Shown piece by piece: positions 16,719-25,145 of a stretch of 64,000 bases of DNA. Every line of letters begins with the position of its first letter. The stretch's first letter is position 1. The DNA comes from an uncultured Lachnospiraceae bacterium (GTDB lineage: Bacteria > Bacillota > Clostridia > Lachnospirales > Lachnospiraceae). Location: positions 1-64,000 of the forward strand of contig CAJUQY010000010.1 of assembly GCA_910588815.1 (NCBI GenBank), in the 5' to 3' direction. The notes under the pieces were generated by a model. That model worked only from the letters and a program-made list of their open reading frames with translations, did no database searches and was not told the origin of the DNA. Position numbers and translations under genes: made by a program.

Positions 16719-17747
16719 ATGAAAATTTTGGTGACAGGCGGGGCCGGCTTCATCGGCGGGAATTTTGTGCATTACATGGTGAACAAATATCCGGAGGATA
16801 TGATCGTCAATTTGGACCTTCTCACCTATGCGGGGAATCTGGAGACCTTAAAGCCGGTGGAGGATAAGCCCAATTATAAGTTTGTGAAGGGGGATATTGC
16901 GGACCGTCCCTTTATCATGGAGCTCTTTGAGAAGGAGCAGTTCGATGTAGTGGTCAATTTTGCGGCGGAGAGCCACGTGGACCGTTCCATTACCAACCCG
17001 GGACTGTTTGTGCAGACCAATGTTTTGGGGACGCAGACCCTTCTGGACGCGTCGAAGCAGTTTGGCGTGAAGCGCTATCATCAGGTGTCCACCGACGAGG
17101 TCTACGGGGATCTGCCCTTGGACCGGCCGGATCTGTTTTTCACCGAGGAGACACCCCTCCATACGTCCAGTCCCTATTCGGCCAGCAAGGCGGGAGCGGA
17201 TCTTCTGGTCCTGGCTTATTATCGGACTTTCGGGACGCCGGTGACGGTTTCCCGCTGTTCCAACAACTACGGCCCTTACCATTTTCCGGAAAAGCTGATC
17301 CCGCTCATGATCAGCCGGGCCCTGGCCAACGAGAGTCTTCCCGTGTACGGAAAGGGGGAGAATGTCCGCGACTGGCTTCATGTCTCGGACCACTGTGCTG
17401 CCATCGACCTGATTATCCGGAAAGGAAAGGTTGGGGAGGTCTACAACATCGGCGGACACAACGAGCGGACCAACCTGGAGGTGGTGAAGACCATCTTAAA
17501 TGCCCTGGACAAGCCGGAAAGCCTGATTCAGTATGTGACAGACCGGCCCGGCCATGACAGACGCTACGCCATCGACCCGACGAAGATCGAGACGGAGCTT
17601 GGATGGGAGCCTCAGTACACCTTTGACACGGGCATCGCCATGACCATTCAGTGGTATCTGGACAACCAGGACTGGTGGAAGCACATCTTAAGCGGGGAGT
17701 ACAGCAATTATTTTGAAACCATGTACGGAAACCGTCTGCATGAATAG
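16719..17747 (+). CDS. rfbB: dTDP-glucose 4,6-dehydratase
   Basis: A 342-residue extended short-chain dehydrogenase. NAD-binding TGGAGFIGGNF is at the N-terminus; the catalytic pair is Y153-x3-K157 (SPYSASKAG), preceded by VSTDEVYGDL, where dehydratases carry the Asp-Glu catalytic pair. Converts dTDP-glucose to the 4-keto-6-deoxy sugar. The SNNYGPYHFPEKLIPLM segment is also diagnostic. Confidence 0.95.
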   Translation: MKILVTGGAGFIGGNFVHYMVNKYPEDMIVNLDLLTYAGNLETLKPVEDKPNYKFVKGDIADRPFIMELFEKEQFDVVVNFAAESHVDRSITNPGLFVQTNVLGTQTLLDASKQFGVKRYHQVSTDEVYGDLPLDRPDLFFTEETPLHTSSPYSASKAGADLLVLAYYRTFGTPVTVSRCSNNYGPYHFPEKLIPLMISRALANESLPVYGKGENVRDWLHVSDHCAAIDLIIRKGKVGEVYNIGGHNERTNLEVVKTILNALDKPESLIQYVTDRPGHDRRYAIDPTKIETELGWEPQYTFDTGIAMTIQWYLDNQDWWKHILSGEYSNYFETMYGNRLHE

Positions 17748-17784
17748 GCGGCGGACGGCATAGAAAGGAATTAGGAGGCAAAGC

Positions 17785-18642
17785 ATGAGGGTATTGGTGA
17801 CTGGTGTTAAGGGCCAGCTTGGCTATGACGTGATGAATGAGCTTGCAAAGCGGGGCATTGAGGGCGTCGGCGTGGATATTGAAGAGATGGACATCACGGA
17901 CGCGGCTGCGGTCTGTTCGGTGATCAGGGAGGCGAAGGTGGACGCGGTGATCCACTGTGCGGCGTTCACGGCGGTGGACGCGGCGGAGGAAAAGCTGGAA
18001 CTTTGCAGAAAGATCAACGGCGGCGGCACGGAGAATATCGCGAAGGTCTGTAAAGATCTGGATATCAAGATGATGTATATCAGCACGGATTATGTGTTTG
18101 ACGGGGAGGGCCTGAGGCCTTGGGAGCCGGATGACGAGAGGAATCCTCTGAATGCCTACGGCCTGTCCAAATATGACGGGGAGCTGGCTGTTGAGAAATA
18201 TGTGGAGAAGTTCTTTACGGTGCGGATCGCTTGGGTCTTCGGTGTCAACGGGAAGAATTTTATCAAGACCATGCTTCGCCTCGGCGAGGCGAACGGCGCC
18301 GTGAGTGTGGTGGACGATCAGATCGGCTCACCCACCTACACCTATGATCTGGCGAGACTTCTGGTGGATATGATTCAGACGGAGAAATACGGAAGATATC
18401 ACGCCACCAATGAGGGCCTTTGCAGCTGGTACGAGTTTGCCTGCGAGATTTTTAAGCAGGCCGGCATGGAGGTGAAGGTGACGCCCGTGGACAGTGAGAC
18501 CTATGGGAAGATGTTCCCGATGGCGGCGAAGCGGCCGAAAAACAGCCGGATGTCGAAGGATAAGCTGGATGTGAACGGGTTTGAGCGGCTTCCCGCATGG
18601 CAGGATGCCCTCTCCCGGTATCTGGAGATCATAAAAGGTTAA
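17785..18642 (+). CDS. rfbD: dTDP-4-dehydrorhamnose reductase
   Basis: A 285-residue reductive SDR enzyme completing dTDP-L-rhamnose. It has RVLVTGVKGQLGYDVMNEL at the N-terminus, STDYVFDGEG, and the catalytic Y125-x3-K129 (NAYGLSKYDGE). IRI-like AWVFGVNGKNFIKTML and DQIGSPTYTYDLA follow. An AGGAGG precedes the ATG. It normally acts on the product of RfbC, which must be encoded elsewhere. Confidence 0.93.
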   Translation: MRVLVTGVKGQLGYDVMNELAKRGIEGVGVDIEEMDITDAAAVCSVIREAKVDAVIHCAAFTAVDAAEEKLELCRKINGGGTENIAKVCKDLDIKMMYISTDYVFDGEGLRPWEPDDERNPLNAYGLSKYDGELAVEKYVEKFFTVRIAWVFGVNGKNFIKTMLRLGEANGAVSVVDDQIGSPTYTYDLARLLVDMIQTEKYGRYHATNEGLCSWYEFACEIFKQAGMEVKVTPVDSETYGKMFPMAAKRPKNSRMSKDKLDVNGFERLPAWQDALSRYLEIIKG

Positions 18643-18669
18643 AAAGAATAAGCTTGGCAGGAGTGAGGC

Positions 18670-20019
18670 ATGGGTAAGTATTTTGGTACGGACGGCTTCC
18701 GGGGAGAAGCCAATAAAGTATTGACGGTGGAGCACGCCTATAAGGTAGGCCGGTTCCTCGGATGGTATTACGGGGCCAGGGTGGGGAACAAGTGCCGGGT
18801 GGTCATCGGCAAGGATACCAGGCGCAGCAGCTATATGTTTGAGTACTCTCTGGTGGCGGGGCTCACGGCCTCCGGGGCCGATGCCTGTCTGCTCCACGTG
18901 ACTACCACCCCCAGTGTGTCCTATGTGGTGCGGACGGAGGAGTTTGACTGCGGTATTATGATTTCCGCCAGCCACAACCCTTTCTATGATAACGGAATCA
19001 AGGTGCTGAACGGAAGGGGAGAGAAGCTGGAGGAAGAGGTCACGGCCCGGATTGAGGCGTATATTGACGGAGAGAGCGGGGAGATTCCCTTTGCGGTGAA
19101 GGAGGGGATCGGCAGGGCCTCCGACTATTCTCAGGGACGGAACCGGTATATCGGTTATCTCATTTCTCTGGCGGTCCGCTCTTTTAAGAATGTGAAAGTG
19201 GGCCTGGACTGCTCCAACGGCAGCGCTTTCTCCATTGCGAAAAGTGTCTTTGACGCCTTGGGCGCGAAGACATATGTGATCAACAACGAGCCGGACGGAA
19301 CTAATATCAACCGGGAATGCGGCTCCACTCATATTGAAGTTTTACAGAAGTTTGTGGTGGAAAACGGGCTGGATGTGGGGTTTGCCTATGACGGCGACGC
19401 GGACCGGTGTATTGCGGTGGACGAGAACGGACGTGTGGTAGACGGAGATTTGATACTTTATGTCTGCGGTCTTTACATGAAGGAGCGGGGAATGCTGGAT
19501 ACCAATACGGTAGTGACCACGGTCATGTCCAACATCGGCCTCTACAAAGCCTTTGACATTGCCGGGATCCACTATGAAAAGACCAATGTGGGCGACCGCT
19601 TTGTCTATGAGAACATGGTGAATAACGGGCATCGTCTTGGAGGAGAGCAGTCGGGGCATATTATCTTCAGCAAATATGCGTCCACTGGAGACGGCATTTT
19701 GACCTCCTTAAAGTTGATGGAGGTGATGCTGGAGAAAAAAGAAACGCTGGGAAAACTGGCCTCCCCGGTGGAGATCTATCCCCAGCTTCTTAAAAATATC
19801 CGGGTGAAGGATAAGCCGGCCGCAAGAGCCGACGCAGATGTGCAGGCGGCAGTATCCGAAGTGGAGAAAGCTCTTGGAAACGACGGCCGGATCCTGGTTC
19901 GGGAAAGCGGCACGGAGCCGGTGATCCGGGTTATGGTGGAGGCCAGAACCAACGAGCTCTGCGAGAAGTATGTTTCCAAGGTTCTGGAGGTAATAAAGGC
20001 GAAGGGACATGAAGAATAG
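18670..20019 (+). CDS. glmM: Phosphoglucosamine mutase
   Basis: A 449-residue alpha-D-phosphohexomutase converting glucosamine-6-phosphate to glucosamine-1-phosphate for UDP-GlcNAc and peptidoglycan. Motifs: KYFGTDGFRGEAN at the start, the phosphoserine loop ISASHNPFYDNGIK (Ser101), the metal loop AYDGDADRCIAVD, the sugar loop LGGEQSGHII, and the phosphate-binding RESGTEPVIRVMVE at the end. It follows rfbD by 27 bases, so the rfb genes and glmM probably share a transcript. Its last 11 bases overlap the VanZ-like gene. Confidence 0.93.
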   Translation: MGKYFGTDGFRGEANKVLTVEHAYKVGRFLGWYYGARVGNKCRVVIGKDTRRSSYMFEYSLVAGLTASGADACLLHVTTTPSVSYVVRTEEFDCGIMISASHNPFYDNGIKVLNGRGEKLEEEVTARIEAYIDGESGEIPFAVKEGIGRASDYSQGRNRYIGYLISLAVRSFKNVKVGLDCSNGSAFSIAKSVFDALGAKTYVINNEPDGTNINRECGSTHIEVLQKFVVENGLDVGFAYDGDADRCIAVDENGRVVDGDLILYVCGLYMKERGMLDTNTVVTTVMSNIGLYKAFDIAGIHYEKTNVGDRFVYENMVNNGHRLGGEQSGHIIFSKYASTGDGILTSLKLMEVMLEKKETLGKLASPVEIYPQLLKNIRVKDKPAARADADVQAAVSEVEKALGNDGRILVRESGTEPVIRVMVEARTNELCEKYVSKVLEVIKAKGHEE

Positions 20020-20449
20020 AGGAGAGTTGAGGAGGCGCCGGATCTTTCTGGCGCTCTCCCTTTTATGGATGGCTGTGATCTTTTATTTCTCCGGCCAGAG
20101 CGGCAGCGAATCCGGAGCCCTGAGTGGTTCTTTTTCAGAATTTCTCGGCCTGCCTGAGTGGATGCTCAGAAAAGGCGCCCACATGGCGGAGTATGCCCTC
20201 CTCGGTTTTTTTCTGTACGGCTTTTTCGGGGCATGCCCCTGGAAGCGTCCCTGGCTTTCCTCCTGGGGAACGGCAGTCCTCTATGCCGCCTCCGACGAAC
20301 TCCACCAGATGTTTTCCGCCGGCCGCACCCCTGCCCTCAGGGACGTGTGTATCGACACCGCCGGAGCCGTTCTCGGAATCGGAGTTATGTGTTTGCTCAC
20401 AGCTTTAGTACGGAAAGTCCACGGCCGCCAGCCAGGAGGTTGTCAATGA
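20009..20449 (+). CDS. VanZ-family membrane protein
   Basis: A 146-residue protein with three to four predicted membrane segments (IFLALSLLWMAVIFYFSGQSG, EYALLGFFLYGFFG, LSSWGTAVLYAASDE, GAVLGIGVMCLLTAL). The motif FSGQSG...KGAHMAEYALLG and SDELHQMF.. GRTPALRDVCIDTAG is the VanZ signature. The name comes from teicoplanin resistance, but most members have no proven role. Translationally coupled to glmM by overlap. Confidence 0.85.
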   Translation: MKNRGELRRRRIFLALSLLWMAVIFYFSGQSGSESGALSGSFSEFLGLPEWMLRKGAHMAEYALLGFFLYGFFGACPWKRPWLSSWGTAVLYAASDELHQMFSAGRTPALRDVCIDTAGAVLGIGVMCLLTALVRKVHGRQPGGCQ

Positions 20450-20558
20450 TTCCATATAGCAGACATTTATTGTCTATGATGAACAAATTTGTCAGAGATG
20501 TCTGGCATCCGTTTTTTGAGTACGACAGGAATTTTTCACCAGTTGTCTTGCGAAAAAC

Positions 20559-20807
20559 AGGGAGGAAACCGGTGCTTTCCTGATCAAGCTGACAGGGAAC
20601 GCCGGGCCTCTTCTGCCTGTGGACGATAGGAAGGATTTTCCGGTTTTACGAGCATAGCGCAGGCAATTTTTGCCGACCCGGTTTGATGGAGGCAAAATTG
20701 CCGGCAAAGGGCGGCGCAGTAAAATCGGAAAATCCGACGTGTCTGCGGGCAGCAGACGCCCGGCGTTCCCTGTCGGAATCTCGACAGAAAGCACAGGTTT
20801 GCTCCCG
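20559..20807. repeat. Long imperfect palindrome (~245 bp), MITE-like
   Basis: The two halves of this gap are inverted copies. Perfect blocks include GACAGGGAACGCCGGGC (20591-20607) with GCCCGGCGTTCCCTGTC (20758-20774), GGATTTTCCGGTTTTAC with GTAAAATCGGAAAATCC (20718-20734), GGCAATTTTTGCC with GGCAAAATTGCC, GTGCTTTC with GAAAGCAC, AAACC with GGTTT and GGGAG with CTCCC. The loop is about 15 bases around 20680-20690. It contains no gene and ends just before the hisC ribosome binding site. No target duplication could be identified with confidence. Confidence 0.8.
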
Positions 20808-20830
20808 TCATGAGCAGAAAGGAGTATTTT

Positions 20831-21883
20831 ATGAAACCCTGGGAGGCAAATATCCGGAGAGTAACCCCATATGTGCCCGGCGAACAGCCGAAAAAATCCA
20901 ATATGATCAAATTAAATACCAATGAAAACCCTTACGGGCCGTCTCCGGCAGTGAAGAAGGCGGCAAGGGATTTCGATACGGAGCTTCTGCGCCTGTATCC
21001 GGATCCGTCGTCGGAGCTTTTGGTGGATGCCCTGGCGATGCGATACGGCCTTGGGCGGGATCAGATTTTTGTAGGAGTCGGTTCCGACGATGTCCTTGCC
21101 ATGTCCTTCCTCACCTTTTTCAATTCCGGCAGGCCCATCCTCTTCCCGGATATTTCCTACTCCTTTTACAGCGTGTGGGCAGAGCTTTACAGGATTCCCT
21201 ATGAGCGTCCGGCTCTGGACGGCGAATTTCGGATCCGGAAGGAGGATTATTACAAAGAAAACGGCGGGGTGGTTTTCCCGAATCCCAATGCGCCGACATC
21301 CCTGGCCCTGGGCCTTGCCGACGTGGAGGACATCATTGCTCACAATCAGGAATCGGTGGTCATCGTGGATGAGGCATATATTGATTTCGGAGGGGAATCG
21401 GCGCTGGGGCTCCTCTCGAAATACGAAAACCTGCTGGTGGTGCAGACGTTCTCCAAGTCCCGTTCCATGGCAGGGCTTCGGATCGGGTTTGCCATGGGAA
21501 ATCCGGCTCTGATAAAGGCATTAAATGACGTGAAGTATTCCTTTAACTCCTATACCATGAACCAGACGTCTCTGCTTCTCGGAACGGCGGCCGTGGAGGA
21601 CGAGGCATACTTTCAGGAGACCGTCGGAAAGATCAAAGCCACCAGAGAGCGGGCGAAGGAGCGGCTTCGTGCTTTGGGTTTTGTCTATCCGGAGCCTTCC
21701 GCCAACTTTATTTTTGTAACCAGGCCGGGAACAGACGCCAGGACGCTTTTTGAAGCTCTGAAGGAAAAAGATATCTATGTCCGCTATTTCGATGCGCCGA
21801 GGATCAATCAGTATCTTCGCGTCACTGTCGGCACGGACGGGCAGATGGAACGGTTGTTTGAGTTTTTGGAAAATTATTTATAG
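20831..21883 (+). CDS. hisC: Histidinol-phosphate aminotransferase
   Basis: A 350-residue class II PLP aminotransferase for histidine synthesis (imidazole-acetol phosphate to histidinol phosphate). Hallmarks: MIKLNTNENPYGPSP near the N-terminus, LYPDPSS, FVGVGSDDVLAM, NPNAPTS, VDEAYIDFGG, and the PLP lysine K209 in TFSKSRSMAGLRIG. The ATG at 20831 follows AAAGGAG; MSRKEYF upstream is in frame but lacks a site. It stands alone, away from other his genes, right after the palindrome. Specificity for related substrates cannot be ruled out by sequence alone. Confidence 0.88.
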   Translation: MKPWEANIRRVTPYVPGEQPKKSNMIKLNTNENPYGPSPAVKKAARDFDTELLRLYPDPSSELLVDALAMRYGLGRDQIFVGVGSDDVLAMSFLTFFNSGRPILFPDISYSFYSVWAELYRIPYERPALDGEFRIRKEDYYKENGGVVFPNPNAPTSLALGLADVEDIIAHNQESVVIVDEAYIDFGGESALGLLSKYENLLVVQTFSKSRSMAGLRIGFAMGNPALIKALNDVKYSFNSYTMNQTSLLLGTAAVEDEAYFQETVGKIKATRERAKERLRALGFVYPEPSANFIFVTRPGTDARTLFEALKEKDIYVRYFDAPRINQYLRVTVGTDGQMERLFEFLENYL

Positions 21884-21919
21884 TGAACAACAAAAAATTG
21901 TTTTTGGCGTTCGCTATAC
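21882..21919. repeat. Short hairpin repeat, copy 1 (possible terminator of hisC)
   Basis: TAGTGAAC pairs with GTTCGCTA, and CAAAAA with TTTTTG inside, overlapping the hisC stop. Similar hairpins lie at 32929 and 44152. Confidence 0.5.
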
Positions 21920-22078
21920 TTATGATTTGCCGGATATTAAACTGGAGACAGATGACACGGTAATTACGGCCAGACTGCCGGAAACAGTGGACAGTAAGGA
22001 ATCTAAAGCCTTGCAATCCTTGTCGACCTGTGACTATTATGGGGAAAGGATCTGATGGGAGCTTTTATCGCGTATATA
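21920..22078. other. Gap between hisC and the glnA promoter
   Basis: A frame open through this gap reads YDLPDIKLETDDTVITARLP and LQSLSTCDYYGERI before a stop at 22055, which looks like residual coding sequence without a start. No family is assigned and no intact gene is called. Confidence 0.3.
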
Positions 22079-22092
22079 TTGACAAATATATA

Positions 22093-22121
22093 TTGACAAA
22101 AGACAAATGCCCTGTTATCAT
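22093..22121 (+). promoter_or_regulatory. Sigma-A promoter of glnA
   Basis: A perfect TTGACA and TATCAT are 17 bases apart; a second TTGACA overlaps upstream at 22079. The predicted start of transcription near 22128 lies only a few bases before the leader terminator. Confidence 0.8.
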
Positions 22122-22133
22122 CAAAAAGAAAAC

Positions 22134-22175
22134 AAGGGCGTTTCTTCGTGGGGAGGAGTACGCCTTTTTGCTTTT
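22134..22175 (+). terminator. Leader terminator upstream of glnA
   Basis: AAGGGCGT (22134-22141) pairs with ACGCCTTT (22160-22167), followed by TTTTTGCTTTT. It lies between the promoter and the glnA ribosome binding site (AAGGAG at about 22188), so read-through must be controlled. An ANTAR antiterminator gene lies just downstream of glnA. Confidence 0.7.
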
Positions 22176-22201
22176 ATCGGAATAAAAAGGAGTTTTGCCA
22201 T

Positions 22202-23542
22202 ATGAGTGAAAACAGATATACTAGGGAGGACGTGGTCCGTCTGGCGGGTGAGGAGGATGTGGAATTCGTCCGCCTGCAGTTTCCGGATATTTTCGGGGTT
22301 TTGAAGAACATGGCCATTACCGTGAGCCAGCTTGAGAAGGCCCTAAACAATGAATGCAGCTTTGACGGCGTGTCCGTGAACCGTTATGGGGAGTTTGCCA
22401 GGACGGATCTTTTTCTCCGGCCGGATCTGGACACCTTTGAGATATTCCCTTGGCGGCCCAAGCAGGGGAAGGTGGCGCGCCTGATCTGTGACGTATACAA
22501 TGTGGACGGGACGCCTTATGCCGCCGACACCCGTCTGGCTTTAAAGCGGGTGGTGGAAAAGGCGGGGAGGATGGGATATGTGTTCAAGGTGGAGCCGGAG
22601 TGCGAGTTTTTTCTGTTCCAGATCGACGACGACGGGAAGCCGACCACGGTGACCTATGAGCAGGCCGGATATTTTGACGTGGGCCCGGTGGATTTTGCGG
22701 AAAATGTACGCCGGGACATTGTCCTCAACCTGGAAGATATGGGCTTTGAAGTCCGTTCCTCCCACCATGAGAAGGCGCCGGGACAGCATGAAATCGATTT
22801 TAAGTACAGTGATGCCCTGAAAACGGCGGATAACCTTCTGACCTTCAAAATGACGGTGAAGTCCATTGCCAAACGTCATGGGCTCCATGCAACCTTTATG
22901 CCGAAACCCAAATCAGATGTGGACGGTTCCGGTATGCATATCAACATGTCCCTTTGGGATGAGGAAGGAAGAGATGTCTTTTATGATGAGGAAGCTCCGT
23001 ATAAGCTCAGCCGGACGGCGCGCCAGTTTATGGCGGGGATCCTTAAGCACATCCGGGCCATAACGGCTCTCACGAACCCGCTTGTGAATTCTTATAAGCG
23101 GCTGGTGCCGGGGTTTGAGGCGCCGGTCTACGCCACCTGGTCGGCGGAAACAGTCTTTGCCCTGCTCCGGGTACCGGCAGTCATGGGAAGCCATGCCAAG
23201 CTGGAGCTTCGCTCCCCGGATCCCACGGCAAATCCCTACCTGGTGTTTGCCGCCTGTCTGGCCGCAGGCCTTGAGGGGATTGAAAAAGGTCTGGAGTTAT
23301 GTCCCAGCGTGGATGTGAATGTGTCGGCCTGGACAGACGAACAGAGAAAGACCCTTGATATTGAACGGCTGCCCAAGAATATGTGTGAGGCGGTCGATGC
23401 CCTGGAGGCGGACGGATTTGTCACGGGGATTATGGGGGAACAGCTGGCAAAACAGTATATCGACGCAAAGCGAAAGGAATGGGATACGTACCGCAGGCAG
23501 GTGACCGAATGGGAGACCAGAGAGTATCTGAACCGCTATTAG
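22202..23542 (+). CDS. glnA: Glutamine synthetase type I
   Basis: A 446-residue GSI enzyme making glutamine from glutamate, ammonia and ATP. Motifs: EFVRLQFPDIFGVLKN, VEPECEFFLF, GQHEIDFKYSDAL, the ATP region MPKPKSDVDGSGMHINMSL, NSYKRLVPGFEAPVYATWS, and LELRSPDPTANPYLVFAACL. The length and lack of the C-terminal adenylylation segment point to the GSI-alpha group of Bacillota. The ATG at 22202 follows AAGGAG. Control appears to be by a leader terminator and the downstream ANTAR protein. Confidence 0.95.
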   Translation: MSENRYTREDVVRLAGEEDVEFVRLQFPDIFGVLKNMAITVSQLEKALNNECSFDGVSVNRYGEFARTDLFLRPDLDTFEIFPWRPKQGKVARLICDVYNVDGTPYAADTRLALKRVVEKAGRMGYVFKVEPECEFFLFQIDDDGKPTTVTYEQAGYFDVGPVDFAENVRRDIVLNLEDMGFEVRSSHHEKAPGQHEIDFKYSDALKTADNLLTFKMTVKSIAKRHGLHATFMPKPKSDVDGSGMHINMSLWDEEGRDVFYDEEAPYKLSRTARQFMAGILKHIRAITALTNPLVNSYKRLVPGFEAPVYATWSAETVFALLRVPAVMGSHAKLELRSPDPTANPYLVFAACLAAGLEGIEKGLELCPSVDVNVSAWTDEQRKTLDIERLPKNMCEAVDALEADGFVTGIMGEQLAKQYIDAKRKEWDTYRRQVTEWETREYLNRY

Positions 23543-23572
23543 GATCCTGCTGCGGGGCCGGGAGGTGACAGC

Positions 23573-24121
23573 ATGGCCAATATCATCGTGGTATTTCCGA
23601 AGATGGAGGATGCGAAAAAAATTCGGAATATCCTGAACAGAAACGGATTCCATGTCATCGCCGTCTGCACCACGGGAGCGCAGGCATTAAACTGCATTGA
23701 GGGACTGAACGACGGAATTGTGGTTTGCGGATACCGGTTTGCAGATATGCGCTGCGGGGAACTGCACGAATATCTGCCGGATGGTTTTGAAATGCTTCTT
23801 GTGGCATCAGAACAGCACTGGGGAGAAATTGCGGCGGACAATTTCGTCTGCATTGGAATGCCCTTAAAACTCCATGATCTTGTGGATACGCTGACGATGA
23901 TTGAAGAGACACAGCTTAGACGGAGGCGGAGGCGGAAGGCATGGCCGAGGGAGAGGGACGGAGAAGAGCAGGCAGTGATTGCCAGAGCAAAAGAAATTTT
24001 GATGGAGCGAAATAATATGACAGAGACGGAGGCCCACCGTTATGTCCAGAAGTGCAGTATGGACAGCGGCACGAACATGGTGGAAACGGCACATATGATT
24101 CTTGACATCATGAAGCAGTGA
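23573..24121 (+). CDS. ANTAR-domain RNA-binding antiterminator (response-regulator-like)
   Basis: A 182-residue protein. Residues 1-115 are a degenerate receiver fold (IIVVFPKMEDAKKIRNIL...VVCGYRFADM), in which the phospho-acceptor Asp is not obvious. A basic linker RRRRRRK follows, then a C-terminal ANTAR domain (AVIARAKEILMERNNMTETE, AHRYVQKCSMDSGTNMVETA). ANTAR proteins such as AmiR, NasR and EutV bind paired hairpins in leader RNA to prevent termination. Position behind glnA, with a terminator in the glnA leader, parallels the glnA-nitR/glnR arrangement reported in clostridia. Confidence 0.85.
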   Translation: MANIIVVFPKMEDAKKIRNILNRNGFHVIAVCTTGAQALNCIEGLNDGIVVCGYRFADMRCGELHEYLPDGFEMLLVASEQHWGEIAADNFVCIGMPLKLHDLVDTLTMIEETQLRRRRRRKAWPRERDGEEQAVIARAKEILMERNNMTETEAHRYVQKCSMDSGTNMVETAHMILDIMKQ

Positions 24122-24152
24122 AGGCGGCGGGGGGCCGGAAAGGCGGTTGGAA

Positions 24153-24947
24153 TTGAAATTTACAAAAATGCAGGGGCTTGGAAATGACTATGTGTATGTG
24201 AATTGTTTCGAAGAAACGGTGGACTCCCCGCAGCTTTTGGCGAAAGCCCTCAGCGACAGGCATTTTGGTATCGGCGCGGATGGGCTGATTTTGATCTGTC
24301 CCTCAAAGAAGGCGGGCTGCCGGATGGAGATGTACAACGCAGACGGTTCCCGTGGGGCTATGTGCGGAAACGGGATCCGCTGTGTGGCGAAATACGCCTA
24401 TGAAGCGGGTCTTGTAAAGGGAGAGGAGATGACGGTGGAGACGGACAGTGGGATCCGCCATGTGAAATGCCGGCCGGAGAACGGAAAGGTCCGCCTGGTG
24501 GAGGTGGATATGGGGATTCCTGTGGTGGGAGAGCGGGAGGCGTTCCTCTGGGAGGGAAAGGAGCTTTTCTTCACACCGGTGGATATGGGAAATCCTCATG
24601 CGGTGTTTTTTGGCCATTTGTCAGAGCTTCCGGCGGTTTCCTGTTTTGGCCCTGCGGTGGAAAAAAGCCCCCGTTTTCCGGAAGGGGTGAATGTGGAGGT
24701 GATTCAGGTGGAGAGTGCGGAGGCACTGTCCATGAGGGTATGGGAGCGGGGGACCGGAGAGACCATGGCCTGCGGAACCGGGGCATGCGCGGCTTTTGCG
24801 GCGGCAAAGACCCTGGGATTTACAGGGGATACCGGTGTTGTGAAGCTTTTGGGCGGAGACCTGGAGATTGCATGGCCCGGCACGGGAGAGCCGCTTGTGA
24901 TGACCGGACCGGCAGTGGAAGTGTTCCGGGGAGAAATTATCCTATAA
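24153..24947 (+). CDS. dapF: Diaminopimelate epimerase
   Basis: A 264-residue PLP-independent epimerase converting LL- to meso-diaminopimelate for lysine and peptidoglycan. The two catalytic cysteines are in NADGSRGAMCGNGIRC and MACGTGACAAFAA. The N-terminus reads KFTKMQGLGNDYVYVN. TTG at 24153 is chosen since AAAGG at 24139-24143 then sits nine bases away; TTG at 24147 is possible. It is the first of two diaminopimelate genes framing the peptide-transport region. Confidence 0.93.
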   Translation: MKFTKMQGLGNDYVYVNCFEETVDSPQLLAKALSDRHFGIGADGLILICPSKKAGCRMEMYNADGSRGAMCGNGIRCVAKYAYEAGLVKGEEMTVETDSGIRHVKCRPENGKVRLVEVDMGIPVVGEREAFLWEGKELFFTPVDMGNPHAVFFGHLSELPAVSCFGPAVEKSPRFPEGVNVEVIQVESAEALSMRVWERGTGETMACGTGACAAFAAAKTLGFTGDTGVVKLLGGDLEIAWPGTGEPLVMTGPAVEVFRGEIIL

Positions 24948-24970
24948 AATGCTTGTTTTTGCTTGTTTTT

Positions 24971-24999
24971 TTGATAGAGTTAATTTATACTGTTATATA
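24971..24999 (+). promoter_or_regulatory. Promoter upstream of the first beta-lactamase-like gene
   Basis: TTGATA and TATATA with a 17-base spacer. The leader it would produce is about 140 bases and contains a terminator hairpin. Confidence 0.55.
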
Positions 25000-25042
25000 G
25001 TCGGATTTTGTAAGAAGCTTTTTGTCGTATAGGAAACATATC

Positions 25043-25120
25043 ATGAGGCCGCTGCGATGGATAGGTGCAGGGCCTCTTTTTACAAATATGGAAAGTACAG
25101 ACAGAACCTGCGCAGATTGA
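25043..25120 (+). CDS. Candidate leader peptide ORF over the attenuator
   Basis: ATG at 25043, with AGGA eight bases upstream, opens a 25-codon frame (MRPLRWIGAGPLFTNMESTD, five more, stop) that runs through the whole terminator hairpin. Ribosomes on this frame would melt the hairpin. It may be chance; no homologue is claimed. Confidence 0.25.
   Translation: MRPLRWIGAGPLFTNMESTDRTCAD
25045..25081 (+). terminator. Attenuator-like terminator before the first beta-lactamase-like gene
   Basis: GAGGCC-GCTGC pairs with GCAG-GGCCTC and is followed by TTTTTA. It lies downstream of the promoter at 24971 and upstream of the gene at 25146, so it can only act as an attenuator or as a read-through stop for dapF. 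Confidence 0.65.
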
Positions 25121-25145
25121 CGAGGTTACATAGGAGACGGCAGAT

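Noticed and set aside
22040..22130. Twin ANTAR-binding hairpins upstream of the glnA terminator
   Set aside because: I could not find two convincing hexaloop hairpins with the A1/G4 pattern by eye, so they are not annotated.
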